From NCBI GenBank assembly GCA_907163375.1, contig CAJQUW010005784.1, forward strand, positions 310,001 to 374,000: a DNA stretch of 64,000 nt, given 5' to 3'. The notes under the pieces were generated by a model, which ran no database searches, had not been told where the DNA came from, and worked only from the letters and a program-made list of their open reading frames with translations. The stretch is from Prostheceraeus crozeri (Eukaryota; Platyhelminthes; Polycladida; Euryleptidae). This document shows, piece by piece, positions 53,569 to 64,000 of this stretch (positions are counted from its first letter, which is position 1; every line of letters begins with the position of its first letter). Both the position numbers and the translations under genes were made by a program.

Positions 53569-54315
53569 CATGAAATCACGGACCACTGCATATCATCCTC
53601 AATCAAACGGAAGAGTTGAGCGTTTTAGCCGAACGCTGAAACAAGTAATATTATCGCATGACGCATGCGGATGTTGAGCTAGAGGAATGTAATCAGACAC
53701 TGTCCTACTGCCTTACAAGTAGGCAAGTTACAAGTACTGGCTTACAAGTCCAGTACACACAGCACAACAGGGCTTTCTCCTGCAGCGGTTACTTATGGGC
53801 GCGAAATGAGAATGCTCGTTGATTTCGAACTAGATTTAGAGACTTGGTGAACGGGAAACCTGACTGCATCTATCAACTGCAAGAATAGCTTGTTTGTACG
53901 TGGGAAGCAGCGCAAAGGTGTGCGTTGGTAGAGCAAGAACGTCAAAAGGAAGGCTACGACAAGAAAACGACAAGTACTTGCGAATGTCAGACTGGGGACT
54001 TGGTAATGTATTTCAGGACGGCTGTCCCAAGGAACAGAAAAAAAAATTGACCCTGGGTTGGTCCGTAGGTTGTGGAAAGACGATTCTCATATAATACCTA
54101 TCAGATCAGAGATGCAAAACAAGGCAGGGAAACCTTAGTTAATCATGTTGATAGATAGAAGAAACTTCCATGTTCACCTACTATCTCCCAGCAACGGGTT
54201 GGGGAGGTGGAGGGACGAGTCCCATATGGGACAACCTGCAGACGCCGAAAGAGTAAGAATGCGACAGAGGAAACTGTCGAGATGATTAACGACTCAGACT
54301 TAGATTGAGAGTAGG
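53569..54315 (+). mobile_element. Ty3/Gypsy-type integrase debris
   Basis: Phrases such as TTAYHPQSNGRVERF at the start, and later GDLVMYF and VNHVDR, match the second half of a Gypsy integrase and its C-terminal module in normal order. It is an old fossil with many breaks; no LTRs are recognised around it. Confidence 0.7.
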
Positions 54316-56280
54316 TCGCGGCTCGGGGTTTTATAGGAAATAAGATAGCGATATAGGATTATAGGCAAGTAGAAATCGTTAAAGGAATAGTAGAACTCAA
54401 CGCGGATTAGGTTTGGTTTACTTTGAGTTCAATCCTGCTACCCACAACTGTTATAACGTATCTGGGTTATACCCACATAACTGCACCTCAATGGCGCAAT
54501 CACTCCCACGCACCGATGTCCAAAGGAAGCCATTCATTTGCTATCAACGCAATTGGCTATTCGCACCTGAATTTGAGTCAGATTTAACTAGTATTCCGAG
54601 AAACATTAAAACAGAATGCTCGCTAAAGTAGACCATTGATAACAAGGTGAACTCACATCTGAACAGTGAAATTCGCAGACTTAGTGCCTTCATTACTCTA
54701 TGCCCGAAATCCCAAATCACGATTTCTTGGGTTTATGGAATAAATTTTTAAATATTTGTATAATGAGCAATGGCTTTCAACATTTTAGTAAAACAATGAG
54801 ACAACCTTTAAATCATGACTGTCATAATTTTATTGCTGCGTTTGAATGCAGACACGCGGATGTTTTCTTGAGTGAGATAAGTGTGAATTCCCACTTTGTT
54901 TAAGCTGGTGAGACTAGTGCAGAGGAAAACTGCTTGTTGGTGGTGTGTTCAGCCTGTTGGTCATGCACACGGTCCACGCCATTGTCAAGCATTAGATCTA
55001 AGCTGCCATCCATCCTTTCGGTTCGCTTGCCACATGCATCCACGAAGTAGCGTCTCCATTGTACTGCGTCTGTCTTTCACAAAGACATGGAGAACTCCTC
55101 GAAGAACATTGAGAACATGGTCGAATATCCTCCTTGTTATTTGCTGTTCTACAGTGTCTTATTTCTGTGGTGCATGCATAAAAATCCAACACTATGGCAT
55201 GATTTGATTTTCAAGTGTTTCGTTCATTGGAGGAAAATGTACTTTGAACGTGTGTCGACGGCATTGCTTGCAGTTTGCTGCATCTGCAAGTGAGTCACTT
55301 CTGAAAATGTTTTACCCTATCATTTGCAATTACAATTATGTACTTTTTCTTTCCAAGAATTTGGGCTATTCCAGGAAACGTAGACATTCAGGCCACTTAA
55401 GATCCTGAATTGTTTCCGTCTGTCTTAAAAGTGGTAAGTGTGTTCAGCACCCTCAGTAGAAAAGTGTTTTTTAGAAAGCGATATGCGATGATTTGTGTAC
55501 CCTTTTATGCCAAGTATTTGAATCATAACACGCAGTTATTTTGCTTTGAAATTGTTTAGATAGTCTTTGACGCTTTATGTGAGAATGGCTGGCGAACAAG
55601 CAATGCCTTTTTAATGATCTAGTTGATTCAAGAAATAATTGCAGTTCTCATCATGTTCTTTACTGCATTGGTTGCATTCATTACGTATTTTATGACCAAA
55701 TTCTCAGGCGATGAATGTCCAGCCAATGAGGATGTTTTTCTTATTTGAGGAAGTGACTTACACTTGTTGGAACCAAGTTTCTGTCTAATGAAATTGAAAT
55801 GCCAACAATAAAGATTGTCGCTATTCTCAGGTTTGGCCAATGGGTTCAAGAAAATTGAATCGGATTTAACTGAAAGCGAATAATTTCTCTTCAAAGATTA
55901 TTGTGTCTGATTCAAAAACTAATTTGCCCAAATGCATCATAGATTATTGCGACAATTGCTGTTATTTGGTAGGAAGTTTTGCGTTTCATGTTACTATGTA
56001 GTTTAGGCTGTATGTATCCACTTTCTCGTGTGCGTAACCGGGTCATATGGTGCGGTTATTTTACACGTAAAGATGTGCGAATGACTAATAGTAGTCGAAA
56101 GATAGTCCACCACATCTGTCTTTCGCCCTGTATAATTGTTGCTTTTGTTTTTTATGAAGTCTATGAACTTTTAACTTGCTAGCATCGACTTAATTCTTTC
56201 AGGTGCATATTGCTCATTTGCAATTTGTATTTATTGTCACTAATCATTTATTTCATAAATTGTTATTATTTAATAAAATG

Positions 56281-56346
56281 CATAATTTTGACCCAATTGA
56301 ATAAGTATATATATACATATATGCTTATTGAATTGGGTCAAAATTC
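56281..56346. repeat. hairpin with 22-bp arms and AT-rich loop
   Basis: AATTTTGACCCAATTGAATA... and its reverse complement (one mismatch) around a TATATATATACATATATG loop. Small foldback element or cruciform site. Confidence 0.75.
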
Positions 56347-57228
56347 GATTCTTGATTCTTTTGCATTTTTAATTGTGCTAAAAGAAGAGGCCCCATGTTT
56401 TTTGTTTCTTACGAATCCGAGAATCTTGAAATCAGCTAGAAAGTAAAATTGTTTCTCGCAAAGGAAATCTGATATCGTTTCCTTTAAACTCAGGCACATA
56501 CAATTCTGAAATTATCTACTGGGCAATGCTATGCATTAATTTGTTGAATTTTTCCCTATTTTTTGACCTTCATCCAAAATGCGATTAGCTTACATCAGTT
56601 GTATTATCACCCATTGTATTCGTTTTCCCCCCAATGGCTAACCAAATCGAGATTTCAAGTTGTGTCATTTCTAAAATAGTCTTAAAAAGCAGGTTCGTCG
56701 GAGTCACATGCTAAAAATAGTGATAAAACGAGCAATTCCAGAATAATCCCGATTACAGACGCTTGTGAACTTGTGAAGTAAGAAAATTTCAAATGTCGCT
56801 CAAAAATCCGAATTTCGTCCCACTCGTTTCGTTTTGAATATTTGATATCGCTCGTCTTCTAATTATTAATGCATGACTCCACTAATATGATATCAGCTAC
56901 ACATTGGCGAAAAAATAGTTCCGGTTCAATAAATTGAAAGTGATAATTACATAGCTAGTATTGAAAACTTGTAAAACAGACATTCCTTCTCCGATCTCGA
57001 CCTCGACTGAAATTCTCTTAATCAAGGTCCAGTTTGAACCAGCGATGTTTGCGAGGTTAAGGTTGCAACTTTGGTAGCAACATAGTTTTGGTAACATCAT
57101 ATTTTGACAGCACAGTGCCGGGAATGAAACGTGCAAGTTTATGTGATATAGAAACATCTTAAATTCAAATTAAAAGAAACTGCACAAACAAAAGAAAAAT
57201 ATTTTGAGATCGGGCATACACCGGTATA

Positions 57229-57416
57229 CAATACTTTGTTATAATGAATCAGATACTAGACAAATGTTAAATTCAACTATAGCATCTTTGCCGGCTTACA
57301 AGAAAGCGTATGCTTGACAAAGAATACTTTGTTATAATGAATCAGATACTAGACAAATGTTAAATTCAACTATAGTCTCTTTGCCGGCTTACAAGAAAGT
57401 GTATGCTTGACAAAGT
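57229..57416. repeat. 94-bp tandem duplication
   Basis: ATACTTTGTTATAATGAATC ... TGCTTGACAAAG occurs twice in a row with three differences. Confidence 0.85.
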
Positions 57417-58149
57417 CGAACAAATGTACCTCGAATATGTTATGCGCGTCCGCGAATTGTTGCTTTACATCGAACTTTCTGAGTCAACAAAAATTGTTTA
57501 AAAATCAAAAAGGAATTTTCAATGAAATTCCAGGACAAATTGTAGCAATTCCAAACTGTTGAATTTTGAAGAAAATCTGAGAACCTTCGCCACACACTTT
57601 TCCTGAAATCTGTCGTCATTTTCTGGAATGACCCAGTAGCTGTGGGCCCTATTAGTCGTAGATGCCTTGGGCCTGAGGGGATTATTGTTTAACACATAAC
57701 TTTAATTATAATGCATAGAATATTGCATATGAATTGATTTTCTAAAACTTGTAAGGCAATTATATCGGTAAAATATTCCTGACTTTCAAGACTTGATACC
57801 AAGAGCATAATTGTGGCATTATCTGTTAATTCAAATGCATGGACACCAATTGAGAACACTGTATTGCCCAATAACACTCGTTATATATCAAAGCCCCATA
57901 CTGAGGGTAAACCTGTAATACAATAGGAAATATGTGTCAGTACAAAAATATATATCAGTATAAAATATGATAGCATAAAGATGATAACATAATTATCAAA
58001 ATATCATACATGTATATAACATTATCAACTGTAATGATTTTAGTGCATGTTCTGAGCGATTGACGATTTTGAGGTGAAGTGTGTTGTATGAAGCTAGTTT
58101 GATTCAATCTCGTCCGAAATTTAATCGTCGTCATGAACAGCAAGCTTTT

Positions 58150-60645
58150 TGATTGGTGTTGGAGAAAGAAATGTCGATGGCAGGAGACTGCTCGAATTCC
58201 GTGACGAAAAGAACTTGTGCGTGGCGAATACATGGTTTAGAAAGGAGGATGGGAGGAAGGTCACCTTTAGTGCTTCTGGACATGAGACAGGATATTAACT
58301 TCGTTCTCGTTTGTTGAGAAAAACGAAAAAATTTGAAAAATATAAAGACTATCCTGGGTGAGCTACAGAATCGACTGGTTATTGCTGACTTCGACAAAAT
58401 GAAAATGAAGAAGATAATGACAAAAGAGTGGATAGCAAGAAAGCGAATATGGAAGCTGAGAGAAAATGATACGAGGGAACATTTTCGGAGAAGAGTTGAA
58501 GAACTCACTGAAAATGATAATTCAAATTCATGGGGCCTTACAGAAAAAGGTTTACTCCAAGCATGTGATGAGGTGTGTGGAAAGAAGACCGGAAGAACCT
58601 AGGCGATACATAATAAGAAAGTGATTTAAGTGATTGGCGAGAAGAAAGACATATACAAAAAGATATGATAATATGACAGATTTGATAAAAATGTAGCCAA
58701 TTACAAGCGATTGAAAAACCGCTCGAAAGTGGTTGCGAAATTAATGAAACGTGAAGCTGAGCAGGAGCTATCAAAGCTGGAGAATAGTTCCAATGAGGCG
58801 TTCAAGTTCATGAAGACTTTAAAAGGAGAAAATCATAGGAAAGGATGGAAAACTTTGATTCAATGAAAAAGACAGTGAAAATGTGGAAAGAACATATGGA
58901 GAAGATCATGAACGAGGAAAATGAGTGGGACCAAAGCGTAGAAATCGATGTGACAGAAGGGCCAGTCAAGAGAATTTCACGAACAGAAATTTCACAGGCA
59001 ATGAAAGAGATGAAATCTGGGAAGGCGCTTGGGCTATCTGAAGTAACGGTGGAAATGATTCGTGCTAGTGGAGAAAAGAGAGCGGAAGTAATGAGGGAGA
59101 TTTGTCAGCGTGTAGTGGATGGATAGGGAATGCCAACTGAATGGAAGACTATTGTGGTGGTCCCAATCTTCCAAGGCAAGGGTGATGCAATGAGTTGTGG
59201 CTCCTATTGAAGAGTAAAGCTGCTGGATTATGGGATGAAGATCTTTGAGAGAGTTTTGAAGAAAAGAATAGGGTCGGTCGTCGAGATCGATGAAATGCAG
59301 TGTGGATTTATGCCTAGAAAGGGGACTACAGATGCCATCTTCATCCTAAGGAAACTGCAAGAAGAAAACCGGAACAAGGAGAAAAGCCTTTTCGTATCTT
59401 TTGTCGATCTGGAGAAGGCGTTTGATACAGTCTCAAGAAAGGTGATGGAATGGGCAATGAGGAAAAAGGGTCTGTCTGAGCAACTTGTGAAGGCTGTGAT
59501 GAGTCTATATGAAGGAGCAAGGACGAGAGTTCGTGTCGGGACAAAGTTATCTGATGAGTTTCCGGTGACGGCTGGTGCACATTAAGGGTCTGTACTATCG
59601 CCTCTGTTTTTCGCTATAGTGATAGATGTGATTACGGATAATGCAAGAGAGGGGTTATTGATGGGATTTTTCTATGCAGACGATCTGGCCCTGATGAGTG
59701 GTAGCATGGAAGGTTTTGATGCAAATTTCAGAGATGGAAAGAGTCGCTCGAACGAAAAGGGATGAGAGTTAAGATCGAAAAGACAACGGTGAGCGGATCG
59801 AAAGGAGAGATTTTTACCAGCAGAGTCGATCCGTGCGGCATGTGCGGACGAAGGGTGATGAAGAATTCAGTTTGCTGTACGAAGTGAGAGAAATGGATTC
59901 ATGGAAGATTTGCCAAGATGAAGAGGGTAACGAGCAGGCTGGCGGAAGGTTTTGAATGCGAGAAATGCAGAAGAAGTGATGGGGAAACTGAAGAGACGAA
60001 TAAGAGATTGAATGATCAAGTGGAAACGGTGAATGCGTTCAGTTACCTGGGTGACCGTATAAATGCTTCCGGTGGATGTGAAGCTGCAGTAACATTTCGA
60101 ACAAGACTTGGGTGGTTGAAATTTAGAGTGTTTTGGAAGGAAGAAAGTTCACGTTGAAGATGAAGGGCAAAATCTACCGCAGCTGTGTAAGACTTTTAAT
60201 GGTGTATGGAAGCGAAACATGGACTTTGAGAGAAACTGAGCTGGTTATTCTGAGACGAACGGAGAGGGCGATGGTGAGGACTATGTGTGGTGTTAAAATG
60301 ATGGTTAAGAGGAACAGTGAAGAGCTGCTTGCTTGGGTTGAATGAGACGGTTAATAGTTTAGTAAGGGCAAATGGAGTGAGATGGCATGGCCATGTTTAG
60401 AGGAGGGATGATGGTAGTGCTTTGAGCAGAGAACCGAATTTTGGGGGTAAAAGAGAGCGAGGACGACCCAAGAAAATATGGAAGACGCAAGTGGAGGAGG
60501 AATGTCATGTCGTAGGATAGGCCTGTCGAAAAAGGACGCATTGGACAGAGGGAAATGGAAACGAGACGCGAAGCCAATTTCGGCACGATAAAGTACATCC
60601 GGCCACCCTCGGACACGGGCAAATCACCGGATTAGAACTGGATAA
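58150..60645 (+). mobile_element. LINE (non-LTR retrotransposon), 5'-truncated and broken
   Basis: It begins inside the endonuclease domain (GERNVDGRRLLEFRDEKNL near 58160, KVTFSASGHET). It continues through a linker (ELQNRLVIADFDKMKMKK), then reverse transcriptase motifs SGKALGLSEVTVEMI, PRKGTTDAIFILRKL, FVDLEKAFDTV and FYADDLALM. The C-terminal part has SYLGDRINASGG, YGSETWTLRETE, RTERAMVRTMCG and a KRGRPKK-like end. This matches a LINE family common in cnidarians and other invertebrates whose RT is followed by a zinc-finger segment (CGRR ... C). Stops near 58600, 59126, 59208 and 59584 and several shifts make it inactive. Confidence 0.88.
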
Positions 60646-60904
60646 CTAAATAACTTACTACCAAAAATGTTGCTGAAAATCTCTCAACTGGCCCAACCGT
60701 GTATGTTTTTGAAGACTTTTATCGATCGTACATATCTGTAAAATACGTACATGTGTGCCTGTCGCTTTTAGTCCGTGATTGTGGCACGTCCTTTTGCCAG
60801 TTAAACCCTTGTCAATGTGTCCTGCTATTGGTTTTCTCAAATTTTCAAACATTTCCTTACAACTGAATTTTTGAAACTAAAAGGAGGGAACGCTGCGAGG
60901 GAGC

Positions 60905-61242
60905 ACAATGAAAGGATATACTCGATGACTAAAGTAAATAAACTAATTTATTATTGTGACTCACATTTTTAAAGCATGACAATTGAACAGTACTAGAAAT
61001 GTTGCAGTACTAGAAATATTGTCCTGCTCTGGCTAGCGCACTGACTTACGCCCAATTTTCACCAATCGAAATTCTTTGTCTAGGATATTGATCGCTTAAG
61101 TAATCGACAGAGACCCAATGATTTGGCGAATAATTTTCTTCCTTAGTCAAATGAGAAGTAAGTAAATAAAGATCGGTCTTATGTTTGATTTGGTTTACAA
61201 TAAGCTTACTATTCCTTTACCTTAGAAAGGTCGAGATTAAAA
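60905..61242. repeat. long direct repeat, left copy
   Basis: Matches 62632-63102: the first 70 bp (CAATGAAAGGATATACTCG on) and a nearly identical 219-bp core from 61024 (CTGCTCTGGCTAGCGCACTG) to 61242. The right copy has 140 bp more between these parts. Confidence 0.85.
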
Positions 61243-62631
61243 TGATCAATTTTTTAATTTTATATATCATGGCTTAATCCGGCACAATCTGCCGTCGACG
61301 AATTTTTCTAGCATTCATGATGGACAGGTGTAATACTGTGAGGGGAGGACAAGGTGGATTATAGACACTTGCGAGGAAAACTTTCCTTGTTGGTTGTTTC
61401 TCCGAAGTGGGCGTTCAATGTCTTGAGCAGTTCAGGCGAGTTGGTTTCTGATCTCAACACATATCTCCAATAGGCCCAAATTTCCAACACATGCAGTAAT
61501 AAGCTATTTTTCGCCCTTTCCAGCCGAACTGTAGTCTTTTTTTTGAACGAAACGCATTGTCAACTGTATCCAAATAGTTTCGTGCTTATTTCAAGTCTTA
61601 GAACATTTCCTACTTATCAGTTATAGCGATTAACAAAATTATGGCCTCTTTCATGCATTTATGCAACCATACACTATGCGCGGAATATAGGTCCCACATT
61701 TGCATAAATATTCAAGTATGCTGCTTGGTTTAGTTTGAGTGACGGGAGTTTCGATGCCGTGTGTGTGTGAAGGATTCCCAGGAATTTTCGGATGGTACGT
61801 TATGAGGGGAAATTGCGAAGAGACATTACAGCAAAAAAATGCTGTAGGGTCATTCCACATCAAACCGTCAAATTTCAGAAAAAAGTGAGTGGTGAAGGTC
61901 CTCAGATTTTCTTGAAATCCACATATTTTCATCATTTGGGTCTATCTAGATGAAATCCAAATTATTTCGGAACAATTATTATCGGGAAGGTCACTTGCGT
62001 GGCATTGACTTATTCAAATTTTTCTATTTTTAGAGAATTTAAGAAAATTCATACACACCTTTGACGGCCTACATCACTGATCCCGCAGCGAAGTTGAGAA
62101 AAATTCTTCTTGGACTGCTTAATTGATACCCAACCATAGATGTTCCAAGTGGAATTTATCACTTTTTCGCTGCGAGAAAATTTTTGTGGGCCCTCAAATA
62201 AAGCAAAACTTTCAGAAAATATTTGAAAAAATCGAATTTTCAAACATTTCTTAAAAAATGCAAAAGCAATTTTACGGTCCCACCTTCCGCATGCGGCTGC
62301 AAATACGTCCAAATTATTGTAAAAAAATATTTAGAAAATCACCAGGGATCGGGAAAGTGGTTTTTGAATCTCAAATTAGATGAAAAATATTCAATTTTTG
62401 ACATCTTTGACTCAGTCCTGACAATTTCTCGCAGCAGCTACGCCAATTCTGATAGGTCGAGTGTTTTATGCTTCACATGATCTATCTGAAACTGTAATCA
62501 GAAGTAACTTTTTCCACCTAGAAGTATGATTTTTTTGAATTTGAAAATGTGGTAAAATTAGATCGTTTTTTGTGCTGCTACTATCAAATTTATGAGTAGT
62601 ATGTGCTTTGCAATTAGCAGATTGTTAACCT
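61243..62631. other. sequence between the direct repeats, no recognisable gene
   Basis: About 1.4 kb with short frames only. No reverse transcriptase, capsid or integrase signature was seen between the repeats. Confidence 0.4.
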
Positions 62632-63102
62632 CAATGAAAGGATATACTCGATGACTAAAGGAAATAAGTTCATTTATTATTGTGACTCATATTTTTAAAG
62701 CAAAACATTTCAACTTAGAGTTAACTCTAGCACCTATTTCAAATCTAGGAAAATCTTTTTCAGAATTATCATGGCCTGAAAACTCCTCTGCAGTTAACTA
62801 GTGTTGGTTCTTCAATTTTCTTCGAAATGTCCTCCCTTGGATATCTGTGAATATCGGGAGACTTGGAGCGCCTGAAATTTTGTTCTGCTCTGGCTAGCGC
62901 ACTGACTTACGCCCAATTTTCACCAATCGAAATTCTTTGTCTAGGATATTGATCGCTTAAGTAATCGACAGAGACCCAATGATTTGTCGAGTAATTTTCT
63001 TCCTTAGTCAAAGCGAAGTAAGTAAATAAAGATCGGTCTTATGTTTGATTTGGTTTACAATAAGCTTACTATTCCTTTACCTTAGAAAGGTCGAGATTAA
63101 AA
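62632..63102. repeat. long direct repeat, right copy
   Basis: See the left copy at 60905. The core 62885-63102 differs from it at only a handful of positions, and the right edge of homology (GGTCGAGATTAAAA) is sharp and abuts a CAGGGTGTCC end. Confidence 0.85.
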
Positions 63103-63103
63103 C

Positions 63104-63210
63104 AGGGTGTCCACTTTAAGTGAAATTCACGTATGTACGTGAATTGTACGTGAATTTTGGGAAAATGCGAAGGTGTACGTGAATTTTACGTGAATTTCAC
63201 CTCAGTTGCG
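63104..63210 (+). repeat. element end: CAGGGTGTCCAC with TACGTGAATT words
   Basis: ACAGGGTGTCCACTTTAAG is followed by four near-copies of TACGTGAATT. Same outer motif as 51215-51348 but a different repeated word. The other end is not in the window. Confidence 0.45.
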
Positions 63211-64000
63211 CAGATAGTGGTATTTACTGCTATTTACTCCTACTTGATATCTACTGATTCTTGTTACATGTGCTAAATTTTTTTCCCATTGTTGCACCAA
63301 GTCTGACTTGGTTCTACAAAAAAGTATGTTACAAGAAAGAAAGTCATAAACATGTAGATATGTTCATATAATATAGCCGCTACTGACAACGGGTCTGGGT
63401 TCAGACAATGAAAATTTGTGAAAGTCTGGTAAGCAGCGTCTTGACATCTTTGTGTACTGAATTATTTTGTGCTTTTTGTGATAGATGTATACATGTGTAT
63501 TGTGCAGTCATGTACTAGGGCTTATATAGATGTACATGCACATGTGTCTACGCAAAATTGTCAATGCTTGGCCAAGGCCAGCAAACAATTGGGTCGGTTG
63601 ACTCAAACGTTCATTCTATGACGTGTTGTATTACTTGCAGATAGAAATGCATGCGTGGTGAAAAATGGTGAGACTGTGTCGTTCCAGCTTGTTGTCAGTT
63701 GCAGATTTTGACAGTGCTAGATAATGTATGGATGGCTTCAGTCATTTAATTGACTTGGATCATGTTTTGGCTCAGTCTGATGGAGTTGTCGTACGATATA
63801 TTACCATGAACTATAAACATCAAAACATGACGACCTGCAGAGCATAAAATAAGTCACCGCTCTCAGATGGATGTATTGGTTCGATTCTGGAAGAAAGAAA
63901 ATCAACAAGCATAACAAGGTATCTAAGTTCCGAATTTTTAGATCACACGTCAGCCTCAAACTTGCTTGATGCTTTATGGCGAGTTTTAGAACCTTTGGGA
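63211..64000. other. right edge, no recognisable gene
   Basis: About 790 bp, AT-rich, with no supported frame. Confidence 0.4.

Larger units (their letters stand above)
54316..58149. other. 3.8-kb stretch with no recognisable gene
   Basis: Frames of 60-103 residues occur on both strands but none carries a family signature, and none is framed by convincing splice sites. It contains one perfect-looking hairpin and one tandem duplication, listed separately. Confidence 0.4.

Overview
The window is eukaryotic, almost certainly from a marine invertebrate. It is AT-rich and packed with DNA transposons. Genes have GT-AG introns, and the one clear host gene is the nuclear mitochondrial complex I subunit NDUFS8, split into exons on the minus strand. 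The phylum cannot be fixed from what is visible.

Left (1 to about 10.7 kb): a compact virus-like element of the Polinton / protein-primed PolB type, running off the left edge. It has two tandem, related proteins on the plus strand, a large type B DNA polymerase converging on them, a small acidic plus-strand gene, and a row of three minus-strand genes. Each of those three has its own TATA-like box. Each ends in the same 141-bp sequence holding a stem-loop that closely matches the animal replication-dependent histone mRNA 3' end. The other genes carry ordinary AATAAA signals. This is the most novel item in the window. From about 11.4 to 13.4 kb lies a 0.3-kb tandem array with poly-G tracts.

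Middle (13.5 to 38 kb): nested transposons. A 1.37-kb mariner-type element with TA duplications and two inverted copies of a CG-rich MITE come first. A TTAA-flanked piggyBac shell (19083-36795) then encloses the two ends of a piggyBac transposase gene, a 13.5-kb segment bounded by CGACC-rich inverted repeats, a further 7.4-kb segment bounded by TAACG-rich inverted repeats, a Penelope-like fragment, and a fresh-looking hAT element with an apparently intact three-exon transposase. A 990-bp hAT MITE with perfect 8-bp duplications follows.

Right (39 to 64 kb): three NDUFS8 exons (39254-43556, minus) with tRNA-derived SINEs, a hAT fragment and an 86-bp satellite in the introns. Then come nested TIR elements, one of them holding an LTR-retrotransposon fossil, plus a Tigger/pogo fragment, Gypsy-type integrase debris, a 5'-truncated LINE and long direct repeats. 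No rRNA gene, CRISPR array or bacterial operon was seen.
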